The notes under the pieces were generated by a model. That model searched no databases. It was not told the DNA's origin and saw only the letters and a list, made by a program, of their open reading frames with translations. From Promethearchaeota archaeon Loki_b32 (lineage in GTDB: Archaea > Asgardarchaeota > Lokiarchaeia > Sigyniarchaeales > SOKP01), in the NCBI GenBank assembly GCA_005223125.1, contig NJBH01000026.1, forward strand, positions 1-53,951: a stretch of DNA of 53,951 nucleotides. The letters run 5' to 3'. A program made the translations under genes and the position numbers. Positions within the stretch are counted from its first letter, which is position 1; every line of letters starts with the position of its first letter. Positions 18,261 through 27,239 of the stretch are shown piece after piece.

Positions 18261-19029
18261 ATTTAAATCCTTGACAAAAAGAATCAACATTTTTGGGTAA
18301 TACGCTATGATTATAACCTCCTTCTAATAAAGCATATCGTCTTCCCTTGCACAATTTTTCCGAATACTCTTTCATTAATCTGCCTAATTCAAAATAATCT
18401 TCAGGGTATAAAAGATGACCCCAATCTTCAATACCTTGGTCAAATCCCGCACTGGCGACAAAGATATCAATATCATTTAATTTTTGCATATATGATTCAA
18501 CTTCTTTTAAATAATGAGAGGGACTACTTGAATCAGGATTAAGAATCTTTACTCTGAAGTTATCACTTCTATTTTTTAAGATATTGACATTTCCATCACC
18601 AAAGTGAAGATCGAAATCTAAGATAAATGCTGAGTTAATCTTCTTATCCGAAAATAGCTTAAGTAAACTAATACTAATATTATTAAAATAGCAGAAACCC
18701 CAGCAAGAATCAGCAGAAGCATGGTGTCCGGGAGGTCTGATAACAGCGAAAGTTGGATTACCCTGATAACCTTCTTCAGCTGCTAAAATTGCTCCTCCCG
18801 CTGCTAAGGAGGCTAATTCATATAGTAATTTATCCCTTCTAATAGATTGGAGGTGTCTTGATGTATGAGCCCTTAAAATATCTTCTTCTTTAGCAGATCC
18901 AGGCGTAATTATCTCATATTCATTATTTTTTGAAATCTTACTCATTATTCCTTCTAAACGACCTGTAGACGCAGCTGGATCCCAAGCATATTCTGAATTA
19001 AAATATTTTTCATGAAAAATGATTTTCAT
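18259..19029 (-). CDS. Histone-deacetylase-family amidohydrolase
   Basis: 256 aa, HDAC/acetoin-utilisation/acetylpolyamine amidohydrolase fold. Catalytic and zinc motifs are complete: RPPGHHAS (His pair), WGFCYFNN, DFDLHFGDG (zinc Asp and His), SAGFDQGIEDWG (zinc Asp) and LEGGYN. It is shorter than typical bacterial members (about 300-340 aa) because loops are reduced. It would remove an acetyl group from lysine, polyamine or a similar amide. The GNAT acetyltransferase 2.3 kb away is a possible but unproven counterpart. Convergent with the LLM gene. Confidence 0.88.
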   Translation of the reverse strand: MKIIFHEKYFNSEYAWDPAASTGRLEGIMSKISKNNEYEIITPGSAKEEDILRAHTSRHLQSIRRDKLLYELASLAAGGAILAAEEGYQGNPTFAVIRPPGHHASADSCWGFCYFNNISISLLKLFSDKKINSAFILDFDLHFGDGNVNILKNRSDNFRVKILNPDSSSPSHYLKEVESYMQKLNDIDIFVASAGFDQGIEDWGHLLYPEDYFELGRLMKEYSEKLCKGRRYALLEGGYNHSVLPKNVDSFCQGFK

Positions 19030-19205
19030 AATTGTCTCATCCTTATTTAATTACATTTAAAAGAACATATGATGAATTATATTTTAATCATTTTGTAAGA
19101 TTAATAGATTTTGATAAAAAAAATGACAACAAATAATGATCATGGATAAAAACAACAACTAAGAAGAAAAAATAAATAGAAAAGAAAAATAATTACAGAT
19201 AAAAT

Positions 19206-20159
19206 CTATAATCTTTTACTTAATTTCTCAATCATATCTTTTGTCATGGAAGCAAGATCATAACTGGGATCCCAATTCCATTCTTCACGAGCAAGCGAAT
19301 CATCTATCGATTTTGGCCAAGAATCTGCAATTTCTTGTCGAAAATCTGGTTCATAATCTATTTGAAATTCTGGAATATGTTTCTTAATTTCAGCAGCAAT
19401 TTCTCCGGCAGAGAAACTTATGCCTGTAACATTATAAACACGACGCTTTAATTTTAAATTATCTGCTTCTAAAAGATCAATCATGCATTTATTACAATCT
19501 GGCATATACATCATAGGTAAATAAGTATCTTCTTTAAGAAAGCAGGTATATTGTTTTTTCTTGATAGCTTCATAAAAGATCTCAACAGCATAATCGGTAG
19601 TCCCTCCCCCTGGAAGCGTTTCACTACTTATTATCCCAGGAAGTCTCATTGAACGAGTATCAAGCCCGTATTTCTTATAATAATATTCTGCTAAAAGTTC
19701 TCCAGCTACTTTAGTGATGCCATACATCGTTGTTGGCTCCAATATAGTAGTATTTGGAGTATTATCTCTTGGAGTAGTAGGACCAAAAGCAGCTATAGAA
19801 CTTGGCCATATTACATTTTTAATCTTGTAACTTCTACTAGTTTCAAGGACATTTATTAACCCATTTATATTTATATTCCATGCAGTCTGAGGCATTTTTT
19901 CTCCAGTAGCTGAGAGAATTGAAGCCATATGAAAGATTGTATCTATTTCATACTCATACAAAACCTTTTTGAGGGCATCGATTTCTAATGCATCCAAATA
20001 AATAAAAGGGCCACCTTCTTTTAGTATTTTGGGGGGAGGTGTACGACGTCCAGTGGCTATTACATTATCATTTCCATATTTTTCTCTAAGTGCAGGGACC
20101 AATTCAGTTCCTATTTGTCCACATGAACCAATTACAAGGATTCTTCTCATTTTGATCAT
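19206..20159 (-). CDS. tdh: L-threonine 3-dehydrogenase, SDR type
   Basis: 317 aa extended short-chain dehydrogenase. Rossmann motif GSCGQIG follows the start; SSIAAFGP gives the catalytic Ser region, and YGITK holds the Tyr-x3-Lys pair. The segment LPGGGTTDYAVEIFYEA, then LPMMYMPDC, is characteristic of the SDR-type threonine dehydrogenases known from Thermoplasma and Flavobacterium, which oxidise L-threonine with NAD to 2-amino-3-ketobutyrate. The next gene, divergent with 159 bases between, encodes the enzyme that consumes this product. An ATG three codons in (20150) is an equal start. Confidence 0.88.
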   Translation of the reverse strand: MIKMRRILVIGSCGQIGTELVPALREKYGNDNVIATGRRTPPPKILKEGGPFIYLDALEIDALKKVLYEYEIDTIFHMASILSATGEKMPQTAWNININGLINVLETSRSYKIKNVIWPSSIAAFGPTTPRDNTPNTTILEPTTMYGITKVAGELLAEYYYKKYGLDTRSMRLPGIISSETLPGGGTTDYAVEIFYEAIKKKQYTCFLKEDTYLPMMYMPDCNKCMIDLLEADNLKLKRRVYNVTGISFSAGEIAAEIKKHIPEFQIDYEPDFRQEIADSWPKSIDDSLAREEWNWDPSYDLASMTKDMIEKLSKRL

Positions 20160-20318
20160 TTTTTTTATTCAATAGCATTTAGTATTATTCATAGTTTAGT
20201 CAATATAAAAAATTTTATTTATTTCCTAACTGCTGGATTGATAAAACTAATATACTTTTCTAAATACCATTAAATTATTAATTTTCTCAACATACGTAAA
20301 ACTAATAATGGTGATTAC

Positions 20319-21506
20319 ATGAAAAGAGATCCTGTTGCTTTTCTCAAAGAGGAAATGACCGAATTGAGAAATAACAATCTTGAATGGATTATAAGATATC
20401 TTGAAGAAGGCTCAAAACCACATTGTGTTGTAGATGGTAAGGAAGTTTTAATGTTGAACACAAATAACTACCTGGGATTATCGACTCATCCAAAAATAAT
20501 TCAAGCCGCTATTGATGCTACACAAAAATATGGTGCTGGTGCTGGAGCAGTTCCAGTTATCGCTGGTTCCTTTGATTTAACTAAGCAATTTGAAAAAAAA
20601 TTTGCTGAATTTAAAGAAGTAGAAGCATCAATTCTTTGTCAAACTGGATATGCTGTTAATTCGGGCTTAATTCCTATGTTAGTTGGAAAACCTGATATTG
20701 TTGTCTCAGATGAATTAAATCATGGGTCTATTATTGATGGAGTTAGATTATCTGGGGCTAAAAGGATAATTTATAAACATCGCGATGTTGGAGATTTAGA
20801 AAGACAATTAAAGGAAGCGGAAAAAGAAGGTGCTAGAAGAATGTGTATTATTACTGATGGTGTTTTCAGTATGGATGGCGATATGGCACCACTAGATAAG
20901 ATTGCTAAAGTTGCTGAAGATTTTGGAGCCATGATTTTTGTTGATGATTGTCATGGAGAAGGTGTTTTAGGTAATGGTAGAGGTATTGTTGCCCACTTTA
21001 ATCTGCAGGGAAAGGTTCATGTAGAAGGGGGGTCAATGAGTAAAGGGTTTGGAGTATTTGGAGGAACTGTTGCGGGTTCAAAAGATTTAATTGAGTTTTG
21101 TGCAAATAAAAGTAGGACTTATCTGCTTAGCACTGCTCATCCTCCAGGTGTTGTGGCAGCTAATAAAGCATCTATTGAAGTTGTTGAAAGTGAACCAGAA
21201 CATGTAAAAAAAGTATGGGATCATACTAATTACTTTAAAAAAGAAGTTCAAAGTATGGGTTATAATACAGGAAATTCAGAAACTCCGATTATTCCTTTAA
21301 TAGTTGGTGATCCAGGCAAAGCCCAAGAATTAGCTAGAATTCTTTTTGAAGAAGAGAACATATATGGTACACCTATTGTATTTCCTATGGTTGCTAGGGA
21401 ACTTTCTAGAATTAGAGTTCAGATGAATGCGCTATTAACGAACGATGATTTAAATACTGCTTTGGGTTCAATCGAAAAAGTAGGAAAAAAACTAGATATA
21501 ATATAA
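20319..21506 (+). CDS. kbl: 2-amino-3-ketobutyrate CoA ligase (glycine C-acetyltransferase)
   Basis: 395 aa, alpha-oxoamine synthase family of PLP enzymes. Seen: LNTNNYLGLSTHPKI, the PLP-phosphate and ring-contact segments (DDCHGEGVLG), and SMSKGFG with the Schiff-base lysine. It splits 2-amino-3-ketobutyrate with CoA into glycine and acetyl-CoA, completing threonine breakdown with the divergent SDR dehydrogenase. The reverse-type family members KAPA synthase and serine palmitoyltransferase are close relatives, but the neighbour makes KBL the best call. A GTGATT precedes the ATG as a possible ribosome site. Confidence 0.9.
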   Translation: MKRDPVAFLKEEMTELRNNNLEWIIRYLEEGSKPHCVVDGKEVLMLNTNNYLGLSTHPKIIQAAIDATQKYGAGAGAVPVIAGSFDLTKQFEKKFAEFKEVEASILCQTGYAVNSGLIPMLVGKPDIVVSDELNHGSIIDGVRLSGAKRIIYKHRDVGDLERQLKEAEKEGARRMCIITDGVFSMDGDMAPLDKIAKVAEDFGAMIFVDDCHGEGVLGNGRGIVAHFNLQGKVHVEGGSMSKGFGVFGGTVAGSKDLIEFCANKSRTYLLSTAHPPGVVAANKASIEVVESEPEHVKKVWDHTNYFKKEVQSMGYNTGNSETPIIPLIVGDPGKAQELARILFEEENIYGTPIVFPMVARELSRIRVQMNALLTNDDLNTALGSIEKVGKKLDII

Positions 21507-21510
21507 TTTT

Positions 21511-21530
21511 CTTTTTTATTTCATTTTATT
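21511..21530 (+). terminator. T-rich terminator after kbl
   Basis: TTTCTTTTTTATTTC begins a few bases after the kbl stop codon; T clusters of this kind end archaeal transcripts. Further T runs follow to 21550. Confidence 0.35.
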
Positions 21531-21594
21531 TTCTATTTCTAACTTTCTAACGAAATTATTATTCTTTTACTAACGAAAGTTTGAAATTTGGGAT

Positions 21595-22416
21595 TTAATC
21601 TCTAAATCTACGATATTTTTCGACGTTTCTAGTTCTTTTCATCATTATAATAGCATTTAGAGGGCAGTTATTAAAGCAACGCATACAAAATATACAATTT
21701 GGTCCATATTTTACTTCTGGTTTATCTATAGTCTCCTCTATAGACAGATTGTCAACAGGACACTATTCAACACAAATTTTACATAAATTACAAATATTAC
21801 TATCGGAAGTAAAAAGATTACGAAAACGATTTTCTTCCCATATAAATGTAACACGTTGAAGTACTGCAACGAATCTGGTAAAAGGATCCCTACGCATTAA
21901 CCATTTTTTATTCTTTATAATTTTATCAACGAATTTTCTGATTTTTTTCTCTGCATTATCAAATATTTTCTTCTGCTTCTCTTTTTCCCACGTCATCATG
22001 CTTTTCATTTGTGGAAGATTAGATAATGTTCTGATGTTAATTGCTTGCTTAACCTGAAAACCCCCTTTTTTCAACAATCTTTTCATAAGTAAAGGTGTAT
22101 CTCCACTGAACATTGCCATAGTATCATATACAAAAGCCTGTATTTTTTTTTTCCTTTTCTGCGAAAACAAGCATAGAGTATTTTTTACCCAATCTCTTAT
22201 AATAAATGGAATCCGAGAACCATAAACAGGAAAGCCCACCCCTATAATATCGCTCTCATTTAGGATAATTGGTAATAACTCCTCCCAATTCAAATCTTTT
22301 TTCTCTATTGAATATAACTCAACTAAATGACCTTTTTCTCCGAAAATCTCCTTTATTTTTTGTGTAACCCACCATGTATTCCCAGTACCACTGAAGTAGA
22401 AGATAGAAATTTTCAT
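21595..22416 (-). CDS. EFR1-type flavodoxin-ferredoxin protein with in-frame TAG
   Basis: Residues 1-160 are a flavodoxin domain (FMN loop SGTGNTWW; GFPVYGSRIPF). The end is a 2[4Fe-4S] ferredoxin domain. A TAG at 21763-21765 interrupts it inside the first cluster: CNLCKICVE, TAG, CPVDN, and the same frame goes on through CIFCMRCFNNCPLNAI to a TAA at 21595-21597. All eight cluster cysteines are thus present if the TAG is read; if it stops, the protein ends at 217 residues without the fourth Cys and the second cluster. The interrupted position is a variable one in ferredoxins. Mutation, sequencing error or pyrrolysine-type readthrough are all possible. Role: electron transfer between FMN and Fe-S clusters. 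Confidence 0.75.
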
Positions 22417-22455
22417 AATAATTAAAAAGAAGTTTCTTTCTTTATCTTATTAAAA

Positions 22456-23040
22456 TCAAAGTGGTTTCGCTAATATTGCTTTAACTCGTAATTGATCAAA
22501 TAAACTAGTGGTCATTGGTTTAATTAGGCAAACAGTATCTGCACCTCTTCCTGTACCACCAATACATATTATATCTTTGCTTAAATCTTGGATCAATCCA
22601 CCATCACTAGCCATGAGAGCAATTTCCATGCATACTTTCATTCCCTGACAAAAATTCGTTCTAAGATATTTTGCTAATATTTCAACAGGTCCCCATTGTT
22701 GTAATGCAATTCTCATACTACGCTCTACTCCACCAAAAGCATGTGTTGTTGAAAAAACAATTAATCCTTTTTGGGTAAGACTTTCTCTTAAATCCTCGGG
22801 GAAAGATTGCCTCTTTTCTAACCCTCCAAAATAATACGTATGAGTTATAATAATGATATTATATCGTTTTGAATCAAATAATTCTGAAGCCTTTTTAGCT
22901 GTTGTTCCTGTTGTACTTGCAATTACAATATCTTGTATTCCAAATTGATCAGCATATTTCTTTGCAATCTCTAAAGCTTTATCAGTATTCTGTGGTCCAC
23001 CATTCTCAAAATAAGTAACTTCAATATTTAAATCTGCCAT
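22456..23040 (-). CDS. COG1751-type protein (pyruvate kinase C-terminal-like domain)
   Basis: 194 aa, a stand-alone domain resembling the C-terminal alpha/beta domain of pyruvate kinase without its catalytic barrel. It begins EVTYFENGGPQNTDKALEIA, then IVIASTTGTTAKKASELF, and ends with IICIGGTGRGADTVCLIKP. Proteins of this type are widespread in archaea and anaerobic bacteria and have no established function. It runs in the same direction as the flavodoxin-ferredoxin gene, 39 bases upstream of it, so they may be co-transcribed. Confidence 0.75.
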   Translation of the reverse strand: MADLNIEVTYFENGGPQNTDKALEIAKKYADQFGIQDIVIASTTGTTAKKASELFDSKRYNIIIITHTYYFGGLEKRQSFPEDLRESLTQKGLIVFSTTHAFGGVERSMRIALQQWGPVEILAKYLRTNFCQGMKVCMEIALMASDGGLIQDLSKDIICIGGTGRGADTVCLIKPMTTSLFDQLRVKAILAKPL

Positions 23041-23080
23041 ATTACATCAAGCTTTTTACTTTTAATATTTAAAATATTAT

Positions 23081-23160
23081 TTTTTTATTAGGATAGAATA
23101 TGAATCTAATTAAATGAATGTTATTGAGGTTATAGATATTCTAAAAAAGATTTGATATAG
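23081..23160. repeat. 80-bp direct repeat, copy A
   Basis: Matches 24561-24640 at 70 of 80 positions with no gaps, in the same orientation. The two copies flank the serine-hydrolase gene. Each contains an ATG...TGA micro-frame of 13 codons (here 23114-23155, reading MNVIEVIDILKKI). This copy lies 41 bases before the start of the minus-strand COG1751-type gene. Confidence 0.75.
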
Positions 23161-23168
23161 TATTTTTT

Positions 23169-24455
23169 CTATTCTCTGATTTTACTACTTGTTTTTTCTA
23201 GTGCCTCGTAAACCAAATTGTCTATTCTGAGCCAATCAATTGGAAAAATCCAATCACTGTCTTCTGGACAATATTGTGTTAAGACTATTGAAATTACTTG
23301 ATTCGTTGGATCTATATCAAAGAATGTATTAAACGCTCCACCCCAGCTATAATCTCCAACTCCACTTCTAGACATATTTTCTGCTATTTTCACCTGTACA
23401 CCCAATCCAAACCCATATCCTTCGTTTCTTTTTATTGATACAGGATCTCCATATTTAATATACTGCATATCCAGAAAAGTTTTATTATTTGGTAATTGAT
23501 TAGATGTCATCAACTCTATTGTTTCCTTAGAAACAATTTGATTGTTTTTATATTGTCCTCTATTTAGCATCATTATACAAAATTTCATGTAATCTTCTAA
23601 TGTGGATACCAATCCTCCCCCACCTGACAAGTACTGGATTTTATGTTTGAATCCTTCATAAATAGCCCCTTCTATTTCGATTAATTTGTCGTCTTGATTC
23701 TTTGTATATACTTTTGTTAATTGGTTCCATTTTTCCTTAGGAACGTAAAAATCAGTATCATTCATACCTATTTTATCAAAAATCTGTTCTTTAAGAAAAA
23801 CATCTAATTTCTTTCCTGAAAGTACTTCAATTAGGAAACCCAAGATTTCATGACTGAAAGCATACCACCAATACTCTCCTGGTGCGAAAGCAAGAGGGAG
23901 TGTAGCTAAACGCTTACTAAATTCATCTAACGGTGGCATTATGGGAAACATATCTAGTTTTGTTTTTAGCCTGTTTTCACCAGTAAAACTAAATTTCTCT
24001 CCATATAATTTGTCAACGGGGATTTCTTCGGGATCATCGCCATAACTAAGTCCAGATGTATGAGTAAAAAGCTGTTTGATGGTTATTGGGTTCTTAATTT
24101 CTTCTAATTCAGTTTCACCTGTTTTATCATCATAAGATTTCAATACCTTAAGATTTTTAAACTCAGGCAGATATTTCTCAAGTGGATCATCTAAATCATA
24201 TTTCCCTTGTTCGTGAAGAATTAATGCAGCCAAACAAGTAATTGGTTTTGTCATCGAATATATTCGGAAGATATCATCAAAAGCAATTGGAATCTGATTT
24301 TCTTTATCTTTCCAACCAAATTTATTACAATATACTAGTTTATCTCGATGATAGATTGCACAAAGAACACAACCAGTTATATTATCATCTATATAAGTCT
24401 GAAATTCATGTGATAGCTTTTTAAAAACTACAGGATTTATTTGTTTAATTTTCAT
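23169..24455 (-). CDS. Serine hydrolase, beta-lactamase / class C family
   Basis: 428 aa, penicillin-binding-protein/beta-lactamase fold. The nucleophile motif SxxK is SMTK at residues 67-70 within FRIYSMTKPI. The second motif Y-x-(S/N) is represented by WWYAFSHEILG, and a late SWGGAFNTFF segment provides the third. No signal peptide, so it appears cytoplasmic. Members include esterases and D-aminopeptidases; in archaea a beta-lactam role is unlikely and the substrate is unknown. It ends with TAG and is flanked by an 80-bp direct repeat. Confidence 0.85.
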   Translation of the reverse strand: MKIKQINPVVFKKLSHEFQTYIDDNITGCVLCAIYHRDKLVYCNKFGWKDKENQIPIAFDDIFRIYSMTKPITCLAALILHEQGKYDLDDPLEKYLPEFKNLKVLKSYDDKTGETELEEIKNPITIKQLFTHTSGLSYGDDPEEIPVDKLYGEKFSFTGENRLKTKLDMFPIMPPLDEFSKRLATLPLAFAPGEYWWYAFSHEILGFLIEVLSGKKLDVFLKEQIFDKIGMNDTDFYVPKEKWNQLTKVYTKNQDDKLIEIEGAIYEGFKHKIQYLSGGGGLVSTLEDYMKFCIMMLNRGQYKNNQIVSKETIELMTSNQLPNNKTFLDMQYIKYGDPVSIKRNEGYGFGLGVQVKIAENMSRSGVGDYSWGGAFNTFFDIDPTNQVISIVLTQYCPEDSDWIFPIDWLRIDNLVYEALEKTSSKIRE

Positions 24456-24560
24456 TAAAAGGAAGTAAGTTGTTCTGGTTTATATTACTTTTTCAAAATT
24501 TAAATCCTAAAATCTGAAATATTTCAGCAAACTTATTAATTTATACTATTAACAATAGAG

Positions 24561-24640
24561 ATTTTTATTAGGTTAGAATATAAATCTAATTAAATGAATA
24601 TTATTGAGGTTAAAGTTGTTCTAAATAAGTATTGATATAG
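24561..24640. repeat. 80-bp direct repeat, copy B
   Basis: Second copy of the repeat at 23081-23160, same orientation. The 13-codon micro-frame is kept (24594-24635, reading MNIIEVKVVLNKY), including its TGA. It lies between the divergent serine hydrolase and transporter genes, 106 bases from the hydrolase start. Confidence 0.75.
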
Positions 24641-24714
24641 TTTTAAAAAGATCAAAATTTAACATCATTTAATTATAATTTTTTGTAAATTTACTAACAA
24701 ACGTGGGATATTAT

Positions 24715-26121
24715 ATGAGTGAAAGAAAAATTTCATTGAAAGAAAAAATACTATTTGGTGCAAGCGCATTCCCAGATCAATTGACTTACCAAGCTTTTAC
24801 CATTTACGTCTTTACTTTTTATTTTGCTGTTGTAGGCTTAACTATGCTTGAAATGTGGATTGGATTTGTTCTATGGGGTATCTGGAATATGTTTAATGAT
24901 CCAATTTTAGGCGCTTTAAGCGAGAAAACCAAACAGAAAGGTAAATTAGGAAAAAGAAAATTTTATTTAATAATATCATTTGTACCATTGTCATTAATTA
25001 TGATATTCCTATTTACTACGCCCCCCAATTTTAAATTCTGGTATTTTATCTTTATAATTTTTACCTTTGAATTCTTTTATACAATGTTTTCTGTAAATAC
25101 AAATGCTGTTTTTCCTGAAATGTTTCCAACAGAAAAACAAAGAGGAGATGTAAATGTGTTTATAAAAAGTTTAACTATGCTTGCCATAATAATAGCATCA
25201 TTAATTCCAACATTTATTATTGACCCGTTAGTTCCAACTTCATACCCTCCCGATCCAAAAGAAGCTGCTAGCATTCAATTTAATTATATCATTTCAGGTA
25301 TAATTATGTGCGTTATAGTGTTGATCATGGCAATTCTATTTATTTTCTATGGTGTTAAAGAAAAGGAAGAAGAAACTATGGATTTTGAAAGAAGACCTGG
25401 ATTTTTAAAATCAATTAAAATAACTTTTTCTAATAAGACGTTTATAAAATTCACCTTGGGAAACATGCTTATCTGGTATTGTTTTAATTTGTTATTAACT
25501 GTATTTCCATTATACTCTGTTTTTGTACTTGGAAGAGAAGAGGGAGCATTTTTAATTGGTGTTACATTGATGCTAGCCCTTCTTGGTGCTGTAGTATTTT
25601 TACCACTCCACTCTAGAATTAGAGAAAAAATAGGTACTCGTAAAGGTTTGATGATCGGAATGGGAATCTGGATTATTTCTTTATTCCCATTATTGCTTTT
25701 ATCAAATAATGAAACAAGTAGAATACTTTCTATGGTGGTTTTTTTTACAATAGGCTTTGGATTATCAGCTGCTTTATTTTATATTGATTTAATTCATGGT
25801 GATATAATTGATCAAGACGCTTTGAAGTTTGGTGTAAAAAGAGCAGCTAGTTATTACGGTGTGAATGCTTTTATTCACCGATTCTCAATGATCCTTGGTA
25901 TTACCACCATTTACATTATATTTTCGGGAACAGGTTGGAGTAGCTATGTACCAATTGTTGATGATCCTGTTTTAAGAGATCTTGGTTTGAAGGCTTTGAT
26001 GTTTATTTTTCCGTCAATAGCTCTTATTGTATCGATTCTTATCTTTAGACTTTATGATTTACATGGAGAAAAACTCGAAAAAATGAGACAGGAATTAGAG
26101 AAGCATCCTGAATTAAAATAA
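24715..26121 (+). CDS. GPH-type (MFS_2) sugar/cation symporter
   Basis: 468 aa with twelve predicted membrane helices. The loop NDPILGALSEKTKQKGKLGKRKF between helices 2 and 3 is the signature of the glycoside-pentoside-hexuronide (melibiose carrier-like) group of the major facilitator superfamily. I start at the ATG at 24715, five bases after GTGGGA. The substrate cannot be inferred; a sugar or other organic solute taken up with a cation is usual. It is convergent with the BKACE gene and divergent from the serine hydrolase. Confidence 0.85.
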   Translation: MSERKISLKEKILFGASAFPDQLTYQAFTIYVFTFYFAVVGLTMLEMWIGFVLWGIWNMFNDPILGALSEKTKQKGKLGKRKFYLIISFVPLSLIMIFLFTTPPNFKFWYFIFIIFTFEFFYTMFSVNTNAVFPEMFPTEKQRGDVNVFIKSLTMLAIIIASLIPTFIIDPLVPTSYPPDPKEAASIQFNYIISGIIMCVIVLIMAILFIFYGVKEKEEETMDFERRPGFLKSIKITFSNKTFIKFTLGNMLIWYCFNLLLTVFPLYSVFVLGREEGAFLIGVTLMLALLGAVVFLPLHSRIREKIGTRKGLMIGMGIWIISLFPLLLLSNNETSRILSMVVFFTIGFGLSAALFYIDLIHGDIIDQDALKFGVKRAASYYGVNAFIHRFSMILGITTIYIIFSGTGWSSYVPIVDDPVLRDLGLKALMFIFPSIALIVSILIFRLYDLHGEKLEKMRQELEKHPELK

Positions 26122-26126
26122 TTTTT

Positions 26127-26141
26127 AATCTTTTTTTTTTA
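26127..26141 (+). terminator. Poly-T terminator after the GPH transporter
   Basis: A run of ten or more T follows the transporter stop codon by about ten bases on the plus strand, as in archaeal intrinsic termination. Confidence 0.45.
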
Positions 26142-26161
26142 TAAGAATTTCTTCTTAGATT

Positions 26162-27091
26162 TTATTTCAATCTTAGTTTTTCTCGCGTTTCATCTAAAGT
26201 TGCTGGTTCTCTTCCAATTTCTTTTGCAACCCTAGCCATTCTTTCCACTAATTGGGCATTACTTTTAACAAGTTCACCCTTTCGATAATAAACAGTATCT
26301 TCAAGACCAGTTCTAATATTACCACCCATACACATAGCTATCATTGTCGTTCTAAGACAATATTTTCCAATAGTTACAACTTGCCATGTAGATCCTTCTG
26401 GAAGTAATTCAACCATATTTAAAAGGTTTCTAACGGTAGCAGGAGCGCCACCTTTAATACCAAGCACAATACTAAAGTGAAGTTTCTCATTTGGCTGAAA
26501 TACACCCATATCGACTAATTCCATAATATTTGCCATATGACTTGTGTCATATACTTCTATTTCAATACCTGCCCCGATTTTTTTACAACCATTAACGTAA
26601 TTTTTGTTAAAATCTATTGGATTATTAAAAATTGAGGATGTTTCCATACCTCTCATATTTGTTCTAAACTCAAAAGTACCAGCGTTTATAGTAAACATAT
26701 CAGGTTGAGGATCAATATTTAATAAATTGATCCTTTCTTCTAATGTAGCCATTTTGAGAGCTTGGCCATACCTTTTTCCTGATTTACTCACCTTAATACC
26801 ATATTCTATACGAGCACCAATTCCATTCCCAATTTGAGTAATAATCGGACATTTTTCTTTTATTAATCTCACTGTTTTGTTATACACATTTAGATCTGCG
26901 GTTGACAAGCCATCTTCTCCCCTTACATGGATATGGCATACTGTAGCACCTGCTTCATAACACTCTAATGCATCTTTAGCTTGTTCTTCAGGAGTAATTG
27001 GTAAATTAGGATTTGACCATTTTCCATGAGCACCTCCTGTAATCGCAGCAGTTATAATTACCTTTTCCTCAGATAATAAATTTGGTTTCAT
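26162..27091 (-). CDS. Beta-keto acid cleavage enzyme (BKACE, DUF849)
   Basis: 309 aa TIM-barrel of the 3-keto-5-aminohexanoate cleavage (Kce) family. Seen: VIITAAITGGAHGKWSNPNL at the start, then the zinc-binding ATVCHIHVRGEDG (His-x-His). The ETS and SHMAN segments and GLEDTVYYRKGE near the end are typical. The family condenses a beta-keto acid with acetyl-CoA to give acetoacetyl-CoA (or a homologue) and a shortened product; known substrates include 3-keto-5-aminohexanoate and dehydrocarnitine. A 3-hydroxyacyl-CoA-dehydrogenase-like gene lies in the same direction 0.9 kb upstream and might supply its keto acid. Confidence 0.9.
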   Translation of the reverse strand: MKPNLLSEEKVIITAAITGGAHGKWSNPNLPITPEEQAKDALECYEAGATVCHIHVRGEDGLSTADLNVYNKTVRLIKEKCPIITQIGNGIGARIEYGIKVSKSGKRYGQALKMATLEERINLLNIDPQPDMFTINAGTFEFRTNMRGMETSSIFNNPIDFNKNYVNGCKKIGAGIEIEVYDTSHMANIMELVDMGVFQPNEKLHFSIVLGIKGGAPATVRNLLNMVELLPEGSTWQVVTIGKYCLRTTMIAMCMGGNIRTGLEDTVYYRKGELVKSNAQLVERMARVAKEIGREPATLDETREKLRLK

Positions 27092-27239
27092 GATTATCTT
27101 AATCTCTTCACATTACTTTTCTTTAAATTATAGAATATTCCTTTTATATTTTAATAATTATTTCTTTCATTTAATCCTCATGTATTAATTTATTACATGA
27201 TCTGTCGATTTTCAAATTTACAATTAAAATAGGGACTCT

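Noticed and set aside
23169-24455. Antibiotic-resistance beta-lactamase
   Set aside because: Only the fold and the SxxK motif agree; no signal peptide, and archaea lack the peptidoglycan target. Esterase or peptidase is more likely.
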